DNA from: CAZLFA01 sp964558665
GTDB taxonomy: Bacteria; Desulfobacterota; Syntrophia; Syntrophales; PHBD01
Direction: 5' to 3'
NCBI GenBank assembly: GCA_964558665.1
Contig: CAZLFA010000020.1
Span: 1-55,041, forward strand
Length of the DNA: 55,041 nt
Shown here: in pieces, positions 42,277 through 51,102 of the stretch
Position numbering within the stretch: the stretch's first letter is position 1
How the letters are laid out: each line of letters begins with the position of its first letter
Notes under the pieces: generated by a model
The model's input: the letters and a program-made list of their open reading frames with translations, nothing else
The model's database searches: none
Told to the model about the DNA's origin: nothing
Translations under genes and position numbers: made by a program

Positions 42277-43200
42277 ATGAAGCAGAAGACTGTGGTCACG
42301 GCGGCAATTACAGGCAGCATTCACACCCCGGTCATGTCGGAATATCTGCCCATAACGCCCCGGGAAATCGCAGACGATGCCATCCGGGCATGGGAGGCAG
42401 GTGCTGCGGTATGCCATATCCATGTGAGAAATCCGGAGACGGGACAGCCGACACCTGATCTTGATCTGTTCAGGGAGGCAATAACGCGGATCAAATCGGC
42501 ATGCGACATGGTGGTCTGCATCACCAGCGGCGGCGGGATAGGAATGACGGCGGAGCAGCGGCTCATGCCCGTATCCACTTTTAAGCCGGAGCTTGCCTCT
42601 TTCAATGCGGGGTCCGTCAATTTTGCCCTCTTTCACGCCATGGATAAATACAAGGAGTTCAAATTTGAATGGGAGAGCAAGTACCTGGCGATGACAGAGG
42701 ACTTTATCTTTCCGAACACCTTCAAATCGATGAGGGAATTCGCCCGCATCTTCAATGAAAACGGCACAAAGCCTGAATTTGAGGTCTATGATTCGGGAAT
42801 GGTAAACAATGTGGCCTTCCTGATCGAGAGGGGCCATGTAAAAAAACCTGTTTACATCCAGTTTGTCATGGGTGTGCTGGGCGGAATCACGCCGAGTCCG
42901 GAGAACCTTCTTTTCCTCGTGGATTACGCGAGGAAACTGATCGGCGATTTTGAGTTTTCCGTTTGCGTGGCGGGACGGGCGCAGTTTCCGATCTGCACAC
43001 AGTCCCTTCTGCTCGGAGGAAATGTTCGTGTCGGCCTGGAGGACAATCTCTTTCTCGAAAAAGGTGTAATGGCCAAAAGCAACGCGGATCAGGTTGCCAA
43101 GATCGTGCGCATTGCCCGTGAATTGGGCATCGAACCGGCGACACCGGCGGAGGCCAGGCAGATACTGGGGCTCAAGGGCATGGATAAGGTTTCTTTTTAG
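42277..43200 (+). CDS. beta-keto acid cleavage enzyme (BKACE, DUF849)
   Basis: 307 residues, start ATG 42277 with AAGGAG seven bases upstream. BKACE enzymes condense a beta-keto acid with acetyl-CoA and release acetoacetate plus a new CoA ester, as in 3-keto-5-aminohexanoate cleavage of lysine fermentation. The zinc ligands H47 and H49 are in AVCHIHVRNP, E255 is in RVGLEDN, and R251 and D256 complete the catalytic set. GGGIGMTAEQR and SFNAGSVNFAL are family motifs. The substrate is not evident. It forms a two-gene unit with the cyclase 19 bases downstream. Confidence 0.88.
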   Translation: MKQKTVVTAAITGSIHTPVMSEYLPITPREIADDAIRAWEAGAAVCHIHVRNPETGQPTPDLDLFREAITRIKSACDMVVCITSGGGIGMTAEQRLMPVSTFKPELASFNAGSVNFALFHAMDKYKEFKFEWESKYLAMTEDFIFPNTFKSMREFARIFNENGTKPEFEVYDSGMVNNVAFLIERGHVKKPVYIQFVMGVLGGITPSPENLLFLVDYARKLIGDFEFSVCVAGRAQFPICTQSLLLGGNVRVGLEDNLFLEKGVMAKSNADQVAKIVRIARELGIEPATPAEARQILGLKGMDKVSF

Positions 43201-43219
43201 AAAGGGAGGTATGGTTGCG

Positions 43220-43999
43220 ATGGGTAAAAGATTTGTCGATCTGAGTGTGGCCATTGAACAGGCATTGCCTAGCGATCCCCCCATGATGATTCCCAAGATC
43301 GAATACGTCGATCATGAAACCGGGGCGACGCAGATGCTGGATTTTTTCCCGGGAATACGCCGTGATCAGCTTCCCGGAAGCCTGGGATGGGCCCTGGAAT
43401 TCCTGAGCCTGACGACTCACAGCGGGACGCACCTGGATGCCCCGTACCACTATCACCCTACGGCAGATAAGGGGAAGCGGGCCCTGACAATCGATGAGAT
43501 ACCGCTTGAATGGTGCATGAGCGACGGCGTCCTGCTGGATTTCAGCCACAAGTACGACGGAGAGAGGATCACTGCTTCGGATGTTCAAAAAGAGCTGGAC
43601 AGGATAGGCTATACGCTTAAGCCTTTGGACATTGTCCTCATTCGGACCGGAGCGGATGCCGCATGGGGTACACCGGCCTACCTCATCAAGGGAGCCGGCA
43701 TGACCAGGGAAAGCACGCTGTTCCTGACTGACAGGGGGATAAAGGTTGTGGGGATCGATGCCTGGAGCTGGGACCGGCCGCTGCCCTTCCTGGCGCAGGA
43801 GTTCAAGGAGACAGGCGATCCGAAGGTCGTCTGGGAGGCCCACTTTGCGGGCATCGAAGCAGGCTACTGCCACATGGAGAAGCTGGCTAATCTAGCGGCC
43901 ATCGGCAGGCCGCACGGCTTCAAGGTCTGCTGCTTTCCGGTGAAGATCAAGGGGGCGTCGGCGGGGTGGTGCAGGCCGGTCGCCATCATCGAAGAATAG
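43220..43999 (+). CDS. cyclase family metal-dependent hydrolase (kynurenine formamidase-like)
   Basis: 259 residues from ATG 43220; GGGAGG is ten bases upstream, while ATG 43211 is too close to it. The signature metal-binding motif HSGTHLDAPYHYH is intact. The family hydrolyses cyclic amides, formamides or lactones. DFFPGIRRDQLPG and GIDAWSWDRPLP are additional conserved-looking segments, and the C-terminus has GAGMTRESTLFLTDRGIKVV. It follows the BKACE gene, suggesting that the pair degrades one compound: ring or amide opening followed by keto-acid cleavage. That pathway is inference. Confidence 0.85.
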   Translation: MGKRFVDLSVAIEQALPSDPPMMIPKIEYVDHETGATQMLDFFPGIRRDQLPGSLGWALEFLSLTTHSGTHLDAPYHYHPTADKGKRALTIDEIPLEWCMSDGVLLDFSHKYDGERITASDVQKELDRIGYTLKPLDIVLIRTGADAAWGTPAYLIKGAGMTRESTLFLTDRGIKVVGIDAWSWDRPLPFLAQEFKETGDPKVVWEAHFAGIEAGYCHMEKLANLAAIGRPHGFKVCCFPVKIKGASAGWCRPVAIIEE

Positions 44000-44455
44000 A
44001 TACCAACCTGTCTGTCAGGGTAATTTAACCCAGATTACGCGATAAAAAAGTAGTACTCTTTGTCGTCCTGGTCAAAGAGGCTTTCCGCGGCTCAGAATAT
44101 TTTTCACAGGAAAAATATTTGATTCGCCGCTTGAAAACCCCTTTGACCAGGATAATATTCACTTATCCAAGCATCTATACGTTCTATTGTGTAATTCGGG
44201 TTTAATTCATATCCGCATGGCGTGAAGCAAATGAGATCATAAAAGGGCAGGTAAGCCGGTTACAGATTTCAACCGGAACAGCTCGGGTGAGGCAAAGAAA
44301 ATTCCACGTTGTGCCAGTTACTGTCGGCACCTGCCAACAAACGACTTTGATAATTCTTTATAGTGTGAATTACGATGAAAGGCGGAACGAAAATCTAAAA
44401 AGGAGTGGCCTTACAGGGCCACTATCGGGTCAATCACCGGGTTGGCATTTTAAAA
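44000..44455. other. non-coding region holding a long palindrome
   Basis: 456 bases without a convincing gene. A short frame at 44287-44517 has no family resemblance and no ribosome binding site. The region contains the palindrome at 44066-44152, described separately. Confidence 0.5.
44066..44152. repeat. 87-base nested palindromic element
   Basis: Outer arms TCCTGGTCAAAG (44066-44077) and CTTTGACCAGGA (44141-44152) are perfect complements. Inside, GCGGC (44087-44091) pairs with GCCGC (44126-44130), and AATATTTTTC (44096-44105) with GAAAAATATT (44110-44119) around a four-base loop. There is no T tract after it, so it is a poor terminator. It may be a MITE- or REP-like element. Confidence 0.7.
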
Positions 44456-45217
44456 TCATTTTTCTGCAATTACCAGCATTTCAAAATCTTCAGTTGATAA
44501 CTCGTCATTCCGACTAAAAGCGCCGAGCTTCGCACCGAAGATATCAATGGCATTGAAATCAAGGGTTTCTAACAACCAGGTTATTTCCGATGGCGTATAA
44601 TACCTTTCGTTGCAATGGAGATCTTTTTTATTTCCAAGATCATCTACTGCATGTACGATATTAGATTCCCGGAAAGTCATCAAATCAAATGAAATGCTGT
44701 CGCATTTTGTGTGTCCTTCTTTTGTGCTTGAATCAAGGAAATCTTTGACGGAATGGAACAGAGGGAACAAGGCATTAAGAGTGGTAAAAATCAGTTTCCC
44801 TTTCTGCTTCAAGGCGTTGGAAGCATTACGGAGAATCTGATAATTCATTTTATCAGTCTCCATCAGCGAGAATCCTCCTTCGCACAACATGATGACCAAG
44901 TCAAATTCATGCAGGAATGGAAGATTTCTGGCATCATGCTTTTGAAAATTTATTTGCAGATTATCTGTGGATGCCTTTTGTCTTGCACGTTCTAATTGCG
45001 AATCTGAAAGATCAACCCCTGCAACAGTATAGCCTCTTCTTGTCAATTCAATTGTATGTCTGCCTGTTCCGCAACCAATATCCAGTATTCTCAAGCTCTT
45101 ATCATAACCAATCTCTTTTTCAATAAAGTCGCATTCACCAATGGTGCCTTGGGTGAAGCACTCATTATCATATTTCATTCCATAGTTTTCAAATAGCTCT
45201 TCATACCATTGCTTCAT
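44456..45217 (-). CDS. class I SAM-dependent methyltransferase
   Basis: 253 residues. Motif I RILDIGCGTGRHTIELTRRG, motif II VAGVDLSDSQLERARQKA, and the post-motif NFQKHDARNLPF then DLVIMLCEGGFSLME are typical of Methyltransf_25-type enzymes. The second half (NERYYTPSEITWLLETLDFN) is a common small-molecule acceptor pattern. The substrate is unknown. It is AT-richer than its neighbours and begins 15 bases after a truncated dehydrogenase, with its ribosome binding site (AAAGGA) at the end of that fragment. The gene may have arrived by recombination. Confidence 0.9.
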   Translation of the reverse strand: MKQWYEELFENYGMKYDNECFTQGTIGECDFIEKEIGYDKSLRILDIGCGTGRHTIELTRRGYTVAGVDLSDSQLERARQKASTDNLQINFQKHDARNLPFLHEFDLVIMLCEGGFSLMETDKMNYQILRNASNALKQKGKLIFTTLNALFPLFHSVKDFLDSSTKEGHTKCDSISFDLMTFRESNIVHAVDDLGNKKDLHCNERYYTPSEITWLLETLDFNAIDIFGAKLGAFSRNDELSTEDFEMLVIAEK

Positions 45218-45231
45218 GATATACTATCCTT

Positions 45232-45741
45232 TCATTTTAGTACGAGCACCTTGTCCCCGGGTTTAATATGACCTTCCGTGATCAGTGCACGCCAGGCCGT
45301 TACTCCTGCAGTGGGCAGCGCTGCAACCTGCAGATCGTCGAGATGTCCGGGCGCGAGAGCAACGCCGTGCTCCGGCAGCACCATGAATTCAGCCATAGTG
45401 CCGTCCATCTCACAGCCGAGACTTCGGGCTAACTTCTCCTGGTTCGGTTCACCCCCTGTCCAGCTCTGGAAGAAAAGAGGACAGACCCGGTCGCCGGCCT
45501 TTAGATGTTCTACGTTCTTACCGATGCAATCAACGATGCCGCAACCGTCACTGAGCATGATCAAAGGCAATGCCTGCATCCGGGATCCGTAGCCTTTTGC
45601 CGGAACAAGGAGATCGCGGTAATTGAGGGCTGATGCCCGCATCCTTATCCGCACCTCTCCATTCCCGGGTTCGGGATCAGGTCTAACACTCAGTTGCATA
45701 TTCCCCATTGTCCAATTATCTTCCACTTGAAACACTTTCAT
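45232..45741 (-). pseudogene. zinc-type alcohol dehydrogenase/quinone oxidoreductase, C-terminally truncated
   Basis: 169 residues from ATG 45741 (MKVFQVEDNW). It holds only the GroES-like catalytic domain of an MDR dehydrogenase: GNGEVRIRMRASALNYRDLL, LIMLSDGCGIVDCIGKNVEH, AGDRVCPLFF, AALPTAGVTAWRALI. It stops at GDKVLVLK, exactly where the NAD(P)-binding Rossmann domain (normally VLVLGTGGV...) should begin. Family members run about 330 residues. The protein cannot bind cofactor, so it is a broken gene joined to the methyltransferase gene. Confidence 0.8.
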
Positions 45742-45750
45742 GATTTCCAC

Positions 45751-45946
45751 CTACCCAAATGATATATGAGTTGACGCGACAATAATAAATTATACTCTAG
45801 CATGAATGGCAAAAATCTGACATGCCTGCCTTCGGGGAGGCAAAAATACCCTTGATCTTTAGAAAGGCAGCAGGTGAAAACTGTACCTTTCTCCCCATAT
45901 CCATTGCCTTGACCAGATCGGCTTATGTACAGATTGTATTTGAAGG
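45751..45946. other. intergenic region with a -10 box on the minus strand
   Basis: TATAAT on the minus strand (plus coordinates 45789-45794) lies about 48 bases before the truncated dehydrogenase start. A matching -35 box is weak. I see nothing else. Confidence 0.35.
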
Positions 45947-46384
45947 TTAACGTCTCAGTTCATCAAAGACTTTTTTGAATTTGTCCTCATGACTTTTTTC
46001 GGAATTTGCGAAGCGCTGAAAAATATCCGCTATCTTAAAAAACCCTTCTTCACGAGCCGTTTGTTCAAAATCAGGATAACGAATCGTCCACGTGGCATTT
46101 TCGCCCTTGATAGAGGCTTCCAGATTGCTTTTTGTGTCTGCCACTTTAACAGCAGGAAATGATGCGGTCACATCTACAGTGCCGCCTTCAAAGAATTTAT
46201 AGAAGACAGAAGCATGGTTTTTCTCTTCCCTTGATATTTTCGAGAAGATATCGGCAATCACTGTTAGCCCTTCATCTTTCGCAACTTTTGCAAAATATAA
46301 ATATCGATTGACAGCCATTGATTCACTGGCAAAGGCTATCATTAAATTTTTCTCCGTCTTTGTTCCTTTTATAGACATAGCCAT
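45947..46384 (-). CDS. rubrerythrin lacking the rubredoxin domain
   Basis: 145 residues from ATG 46384, with AAGGAGG nine bases upstream. Ferritin-like diiron domain with the SIKGTKTEKNLMIAFASESM start, EKNHASVFYKFFEGG and ARQEGFFKIADIFQ-like second half (AREEGFFKIADIFQRFANSE, KSHEDKFKKVFDEL). The usual C-terminal rubredoxin domain with two CxxC sites is absent. Family members reduce hydrogen peroxide in anaerobes; this short form would need another electron donor. Monocistronic. Confidence 0.88.
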   Translation of the reverse strand: MAMSIKGTKTEKNLMIAFASESMAVNRYLYFAKVAKDEGLTVIADIFSKISREEKNHASVFYKFFEGGTVDVTASFPAVKVADTKSNLEASIKGENATWTIRYPDFEQTAREEGFFKIADIFQRFANSEKSHEDKFKKVFDELRR

Positions 46385-46390
46385 TATCAA

Positions 46391-46695
46391 ATACCTCCTT
46401 GTTACCGCATGTAATTTAACATGTATGATGGAAGATTTACATGCCTGGATAAATGAGAATGAAATATTAATCTCACCTGAGACTTCTCCACAGGTTCACC
46501 AATTGTTAATTCCGCTGTTTTTGACCCGGCGATACTGCAAGTTGCTTTGACTTCCATTTTGCCTCCCGCTGATGCCTGAGTTTTACAGCTGTAACTGAAA
46601 GTCTCCTTATGAGGCTGGCTTTTTATATTCGTCTGTACCCAGAACTATCACTTTCTTCCTGACTCTCAACCGTTCTTATAACTTACCGGATGACT
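46391..46695. other. intergenic region, no supported gene
   Basis: A 41-codon plus-strand frame starting near 46422 (MMEDLHAWINENEILISPE) looks protein-like but has no ribosome binding site and no recognisable family. Otherwise nothing is seen. Confidence 0.35.
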
Positions 46696-47142
46696 TCACT
46701 CTTTTTCTTGCAGCAGTCGGGCCGCTTCCGCCATGGCTTCCGGTTCTTTAAGACCGGCAAGCATGACGGGCGACTCCTGGAAATTCTCCAATGCGTTGAA
46801 GAAACGATCCAGCACGTCGCCGCTGTAGGTGGGGATGAGAAAGAGATGGGTATGGGGAATTCTCCGGCCGCGTGCGTAAAGAAACACGAAGTCCGGCTTC
46901 AGCTTTTTCATCATCCTGTCGGCCACGGTTTTTGCCAGTTTGAAGAGACTTGCGTTCTCCTCATCCGTCAGTTCGTGCCACCAGGGGACATGCCGCTTTG
47001 AGATCACCAGGCAGTGCCCTTTGGTGTAGGGATGGATATCCAGTATGCACATCGACAGTTCATCCTCGTCAATTATCCGGGCGGGCGCCTTTCCCGCTAC
47101 GATATCGCAGAATACGCATCCGCCGCCTTTCTCTGCTGCCAT
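46696..47142 (-). CDS. HIT-family nucleotide hydrolase/transferase
   Basis: 148 residues. CVFCDIVAGKAPARIIDEDE is the zinc-containing start of HIT proteins; HPYTKGHCLVISKRHV is the middle motif. The triad reads IPHTHLFLIP: the first two His are present, including the catalytic middle one, but the third is Phe. Activity on AMP conjugates is likely but may be changed. GAGGT lies six bases before the ATG. It is 36 bases downstream of the dynamin-like gene on the same strand, so the two probably form an operon. Confidence 0.88.
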   Translation of the reverse strand: MAAEKGGGCVFCDIVAGKAPARIIDEDELSMCILDIHPYTKGHCLVISKRHVPWWHELTDEENASLFKLAKTVADRMMKKLKPDFVFLYARGRRIPHTHLFLIPTYSGDVLDRFFNALENFQESPVMLAGLKEPEAMAEAARLLQEKE

Positions 47143-47178
47143 AACTTTACCTCTGCAGTATTTTGGTGTCTGCTTAAA

Positions 47179-48852
47179 TCAGCGTCCGCAGTTTAAACGA
47201 TCTGCCTGCCGTTGTAAATCAAGAATCATCTTTTTGATCTCCTCTGTCTGCCCCTGTGTACGGGCGAGCAGCGATTCGATAGTCGCGAACTCTTCCTGAA
47301 CATAGGTCATGGCTTGCTGCCGCATGGCGTCGATTGCCCTGTTGATGCGGGTCTCCCACTGAGCGGCAAGCCGGGAAAGATTTACCTCCACCTCCCGGGG
47401 GATTTTTTTCAGAAAGTTCCTTTCAAAGGCGCCCCGGAAGATAAACATGGGGATCAGAAACCAGATCAGATCGAGATGATAGCCGAATGCCCTGGGGATG
47501 TTGACGTCCGGGTGGTCCGGTTCCACAACATCGATCTTCCATTCAACCTCGCCGAGACTTACTCCCAGCACTTTACGGAGATTGTCGTCGAGAAGCCGCC
47601 GAAATATATCAAGAGATCGCATCAGACTGGCATGGGCCTTTTTAAGAGTGCCGTAAAAGTTTTTGTGTTCCGTCGTGGAGAGCGTCTGCATCTCCCCTGC
47701 CATGGTTTCCGACATCCACGCTTCGTAGCGGCGCGTCAGTTGCCAGAGATTGCCTTTCCATGCTGGCATCTCATTGCTCAATGTGCTGGTGATTCTATAG
47801 CGCAACGGTGCCTCAAACGGTTCCAGATAATTTGCAATTAAAGTACGTGTCTGACCCTGAATGTCCCTGGTGATAATCAACGTCTCTTCCCTGATGGTTT
47901 CGGAATTTACGCGCTCGTCCAGGATAAGTTTTCTCAGCGCATCGCGGTCCATGTCGGCCTTGAGCGAGGTCTGAAGTGCTATCTGCAAATAAGAAAGGCA
48001 GTTCTGTGCCAGGGAGCGCCCTTTGTGCACAGCGATACTGCGGAACTCTGTCGCCCGGTTGGCAACGATTTTCCGGAACAACTCCTTCTCCAGGAAACGC
48101 TTCCAGGAGTCGGTGTCCGCACGCGTGGAATACAGATAAATCGGGAATTCCCTGTTCATCTCCCTGTTCAGGGTCGTTTTGAAAAAGGTTACCACCTCTG
48201 ACTGCTGGTCTGCCGTCAATAAATCCGCCTTTGTCAGGAGCAGGATGATGTTCGGCGTATGTGTGGCGAGCTCCCTTATTAATTGCAGGTCATGCTCTGA
48301 AAGCGGCCGGTCGGCACTGATGGCAAGCAGTGCCGCCCCCACCTCCGGCAGCCAGTTTTCCGATGTCGCTTTGTGGTACTGGAAGACGCTCCCCAGTCCC
48401 GGAGTATCGACCAGCCGGAGTCCTTCATATTCTCTGAGCGAGGGCAGGGTGATATCGATAACCTCGACATTCTTTTCATTGGCGGGATTCTTAGCTTCCG
48501 AGGTGAAATCGGCAAGATCGGCCAGACCGATCTCCGTCCTTCTGCCGTCGAAGTGAGTAACGACCGCTTTTTCTTCACTTCCGTATCGAAGTCTTGTGAT
48601 AGCGGTTGTCACCGGTATGACGCCTACCGGTAAGACGGCTCTGCCTATCAGGCTGTTGATGAAAGAGCTTTTGCCCGCCTTGAACTGCCCCAGTATGGCC
48701 ACGTCGATAAGCGGGTCTTCAACCAACATGCCTTTAAAGGCATCAAGCGGTCTTTGCAGAGAGGCGATACCAAATCGTTCCCTAATGGACTTGATTGTCT
48801 GGTTTAAGTTTTTGAGATTGGATAGAGATGTGCCTTCTTGTTTTTCTGTCAT
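47179..48852 (-). CDS. bacterial dynamin-like GTPase
   Basis: 557 residues. G1 GQFKAGKSSFINSLIG, switch I threonines in VIPVTTAITRL, G3 DTPGLGSVF and G4 TKADLL are intact. The rest (about 280-557) is helical stalk, with a hydrophobic hairpin or paddle near 455-475 (LIWFLIPMFIFRGAF) for membrane binding and a coiled-coil C-terminus. Such proteins remodel membranes or protect against envelope stress. Most bacterial dynamins occur in pairs; only one is seen here. Its ribosome binding site lies within a hairpin (48858-48887). Confidence 0.88.
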   Translation of the reverse strand: MTEKQEGTSLSNLKNLNQTIKSIRERFGIASLQRPLDAFKGMLVEDPLIDVAILGQFKAGKSSFINSLIGRAVLPVGVIPVTTAITRLRYGSEEKAVVTHFDGRRTEIGLADLADFTSEAKNPANEKNVEVIDITLPSLREYEGLRLVDTPGLGSVFQYHKATSENWLPEVGAALLAISADRPLSEHDLQLIRELATHTPNIILLLTKADLLTADQQSEVVTFFKTTLNREMNREFPIYLYSTRADTDSWKRFLEKELFRKIVANRATEFRSIAVHKGRSLAQNCLSYLQIALQTSLKADMDRDALRKLILDERVNSETIREETLIITRDIQGQTRTLIANYLEPFEAPLRYRITSTLSNEMPAWKGNLWQLTRRYEAWMSETMAGEMQTLSTTEHKNFYGTLKKAHASLMRSLDIFRRLLDDNLRKVLGVSLGEVEWKIDVVEPDHPDVNIPRAFGYHLDLIWFLIPMFIFRGAFERNFLKKIPREVEVNLSRLAAQWETRINRAIDAMRQQAMTYVQEEFATIESLLARTQGQTEEIKKMILDLQRQADRLNCGR

Positions 48853-48857
48853 AAAAA

Positions 48858-48887
48858 AACTCCCGCAGATTGCTTCTGGCAGGAGTT
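48858..48887 (-). promoter_or_regulatory. terminator-like hairpin sequestering the dynamin-gene ribosome binding site
   Basis: On the minus strand AACTCCTGC pairs over nine positions (one G-T) with GCGGGAGTT around a 12-base loop, followed by a T run that abuts the ATG at 48852. The GGGAG in the 3' arm is the only Shine-Dalgarno, seven bases before the ATG. Folding would both resemble termination and block initiation. Confidence 0.65.
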
Positions 48888-49085
48888 ATCAGCCGTCATG
48901 GCGGTTCTATGGTGAACTCCATCACCGATTTGTTGTCACATAACCATTTCCAGGGATTTTTGTCAATTTCGAATTTCCGTGCTCATACCCGAAGTTTATA
49001 AAACGGCCATGACTATTCTCAATATGAATTGGACTTGTAGATACAGGCAATATATCAATCCTCATCAATAACATAAGGATTTAGT

Positions 49086-50918
49086 GTGAATTCCGCCAAT
49101 CAGGAAACGGGGTTGATGCCGGAAAAACTGCTTGCAGAGATCTCCGACAGGTGCACCGACTGCGGCATATGTCAGTTGGAATGTGCATTTTTGCAGAAAT
49201 ACGGGACGCCCGGAGAAGTCGTCGAAGGGTATGGTTCGGACGCTGACAGGCATCTGGCGCTTTCCTTCGAATGCAGTCTCTGCGGGCTTTGCGCCGCCGT
49301 GTGTCCCGCCGGCTTGAACCCGGCAGACCTGTTTCTGGAAATACGCCGCGAAAAAATGAGGCGCGATCCGGCCGATTATGCCGAACATAAAGGCCTGCTT
49401 CCCTATGAACGGTTGGGAACTTCCCGCCGCTTTACCTACTACGGGATCCCTGCAGGCAGCGCCGCCGTATTTTTCCCGGGTTGCGCCCTTCCGGGATCAA
49501 GGCCGGATAAGACCGTCTATCTTTATGAGCTTCTGAAAAAATCCATTCCGGATTTGGGCATCGTTCTGGACTGCTGCACGAAGATTTCCCATGACCTGGG
49601 CCGCGAAGAACATTTTCAGGCCATGTTCGGCGAGATGAAATCGTTCCTGTCCGAATCCGGCATCAGGCAGGTAATAGTCGCCTGCCCCAACTGCTACAAG
49701 GTGTTCAGCATGTATGGGGGAGAGATCGGCGTAAAGACTGTCTATGATGTTCTTGCGGATGGCATGCCGGTTGAAGGCAGTGGAAATGCGGACGAGGTTA
49801 TAGCGATTCATGACCCTTGCGCGGTGCGCTTTGATAAGGGTGTCCAGGATTCCGTCAGAAGGATCGTTAAGCATCAGGGATGGAACTGCGTGGAGATGGA
49901 GCATCATGGTGAGACGACATTCTGCTGCTGCGCCGGGGGATCTGCCGGATGTCTCGCCCCTGACCTGTCTGATAAATGGGGCAAAAAACGAAAGCATGAG
50001 GCAGGCGGCATAAGAATGGTAACCTATTGCGGGGGATGTGCCAATCAGTTGAATAAGCTGTCGCCGACCAGCCACATTATCGATCTGCTCAAAGATCCAT
50101 CGGAACCGCATGGAACGCCGGCAATGGTATCGACAGGTCCCATGACTTATCTCAACCGTCTGCTGGTAAAGAGGCGCCTTAAAAGGACCGTTGATGCAGC
50201 AATAACGAGAGAACGTGAATATCGACCGGAAAAGGAAGGCAGTAAAAAGAGCGTTATTGTAAAACGTATTTTCCTCGTCTGTCTCATCATTGCAGCAATC
50301 ACCGCGGTGAGAATCTCCGGAGCGACAGGCTATCTGGAGCAGGAAAAACTGCAGCAGTTGATCGCGGGATTCGGCATTATGGCACCGATCGTTTATATGC
50401 TGATCTATTCCGTTGCTCCGGCGCTGCTTCTTCCCGGGCTTCCCATCACGATTGCAGGAGGCATCCTCTTTGGCCCATTCTGGGGAGTTGTCTATACAAT
50501 CACGAGTGCGACAATAGGGGCATGTGTAGCTTTTCTGGTTGCCCGCTACGTTGCCCGCGACTGGGTGGAAAAGAAGCTGCAGGAGCCGCGCTGGCAAAGG
50601 CTTGACCGGGCGGTAGAGGATAACGGTTGGAAGGTTGTCGCCTTTACCAGGCTGATTCCGCTGTTTCCCTTCAACCTGCTCAATTATGCCTTCGGTTTGA
50701 CGAAGATCAGGTTTCTTCATTACGCGCCGGCAACTTTCGTCTTTATGCTCCCGGCCTGCATCGCCTTCATTGTTTTTTCCAGTTCACTGCCTGATCTTGT
50801 CGGCGGCCGTGTATCGGTGAACTTTATCCTGGGGCTGGCATTGATTGCCGTGGTTGCGCTGATCCCAGCAGCCTATCGGCGTTATAAGACGAAGAAGGGA
50901 ATGGACGATCCTGTATGA
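49086..50918 (+). CDS. fusion of an Fe-S (CCG-domain) oxidoreductase with a TVP38/DedA-like (VTT) membrane domain
   Basis: 610 residues from GTG 49086, with AAGGA six bases upstream. The N-terminal half has two 4Fe-4S motifs, CTDCGICQLEC and CSLCGLCAAVCP, then a cysteine-rich heterodisulfide reductase-like domain: DCCTKISHDLG, CPNCYKVF, HDPCAVRF, FCCCAGGSAG, YCGGCANQL. From about residue 385 a membrane domain of the SNARE-associated/VTT type follows (LLLPGLPITIAGGILFGPFW, GACVAFLVARYVARDW, FTRLIPLFPFNLLNYAFGLT). It joins electron transfer to a membrane transport or scramblase domain. The combined role is unknown. Confidence 0.85.
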   Translation: MNSANQETGLMPEKLLAEISDRCTDCGICQLECAFLQKYGTPGEVVEGYGSDADRHLALSFECSLCGLCAAVCPAGLNPADLFLEIRREKMRRDPADYAEHKGLLPYERLGTSRRFTYYGIPAGSAAVFFPGCALPGSRPDKTVYLYELLKKSIPDLGIVLDCCTKISHDLGREEHFQAMFGEMKSFLSESGIRQVIVACPNCYKVFSMYGGEIGVKTVYDVLADGMPVEGSGNADEVIAIHDPCAVRFDKGVQDSVRRIVKHQGWNCVEMEHHGETTFCCCAGGSAGCLAPDLSDKWGKKRKHEAGGIRMVTYCGGCANQLNKLSPTSHIIDLLKDPSEPHGTPAMVSTGPMTYLNRLLVKRRLKRTVDAAITREREYRPEKEGSKKSVIVKRIFLVCLIIAAITAVRISGATGYLEQEKLQQLIAGFGIMAPIVYMLIYSVAPALLLPGLPITIAGGILFGPFWGVVYTITSATIGACVAFLVARYVARDWVEKKLQEPRWQRLDRAVEDNGWKVVAFTRLIPLFPFNLLNYAFGLTKIRFLHYAPATFVFMLPACIAFIVFSSSLPDLVGGRVSVNFILGLALIAVVALIPAAYRRYKTKKGMDDPV

Positions 50919-50945
50919 TGACTATAGTGAACGACATAAGAACGT

Positions 50946-50980
50946 CGTCATTGCGAGGTGTGAAACACCGCGGCAATCTC
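50946..50980. repeat. dispersed CGTCATTGCGAG-type repeat
   Basis: CGTCATTGCGAGG...CGCGGCAATCTC with self-complementary ends (ATTGC/GCAAT), a repeat type widespread in anaerobic proteobacterial genomes. It precedes further CTTCGCTTCCTGCCG debris up to about 51035, upstream of the reductase gene. Confidence 0.75.
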
Positions 50981-51102
50981 ACGAGATTACTTCGCTTCCT
51001 GCCGTGGCTACGCCTCGCAGCTTCGGCTCACCGTAAGGACTCCTATAGAATGTCTCGTTATTTATAGCGTTCATTATAAATAAATATCCGTGAAAGGAAG
51101 GA

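Noticed and set aside
42262..43296. Long minus-strand frame opposite the keto-acid cleavage gene
   Set aside because: High-GC shadow of a gene with all catalytic motifs on the plus strand.
44287..44517. 76-codon plus-strand frame
   Set aside because: No ribosome binding site or family; it overlaps the end of the methyltransferase gene.
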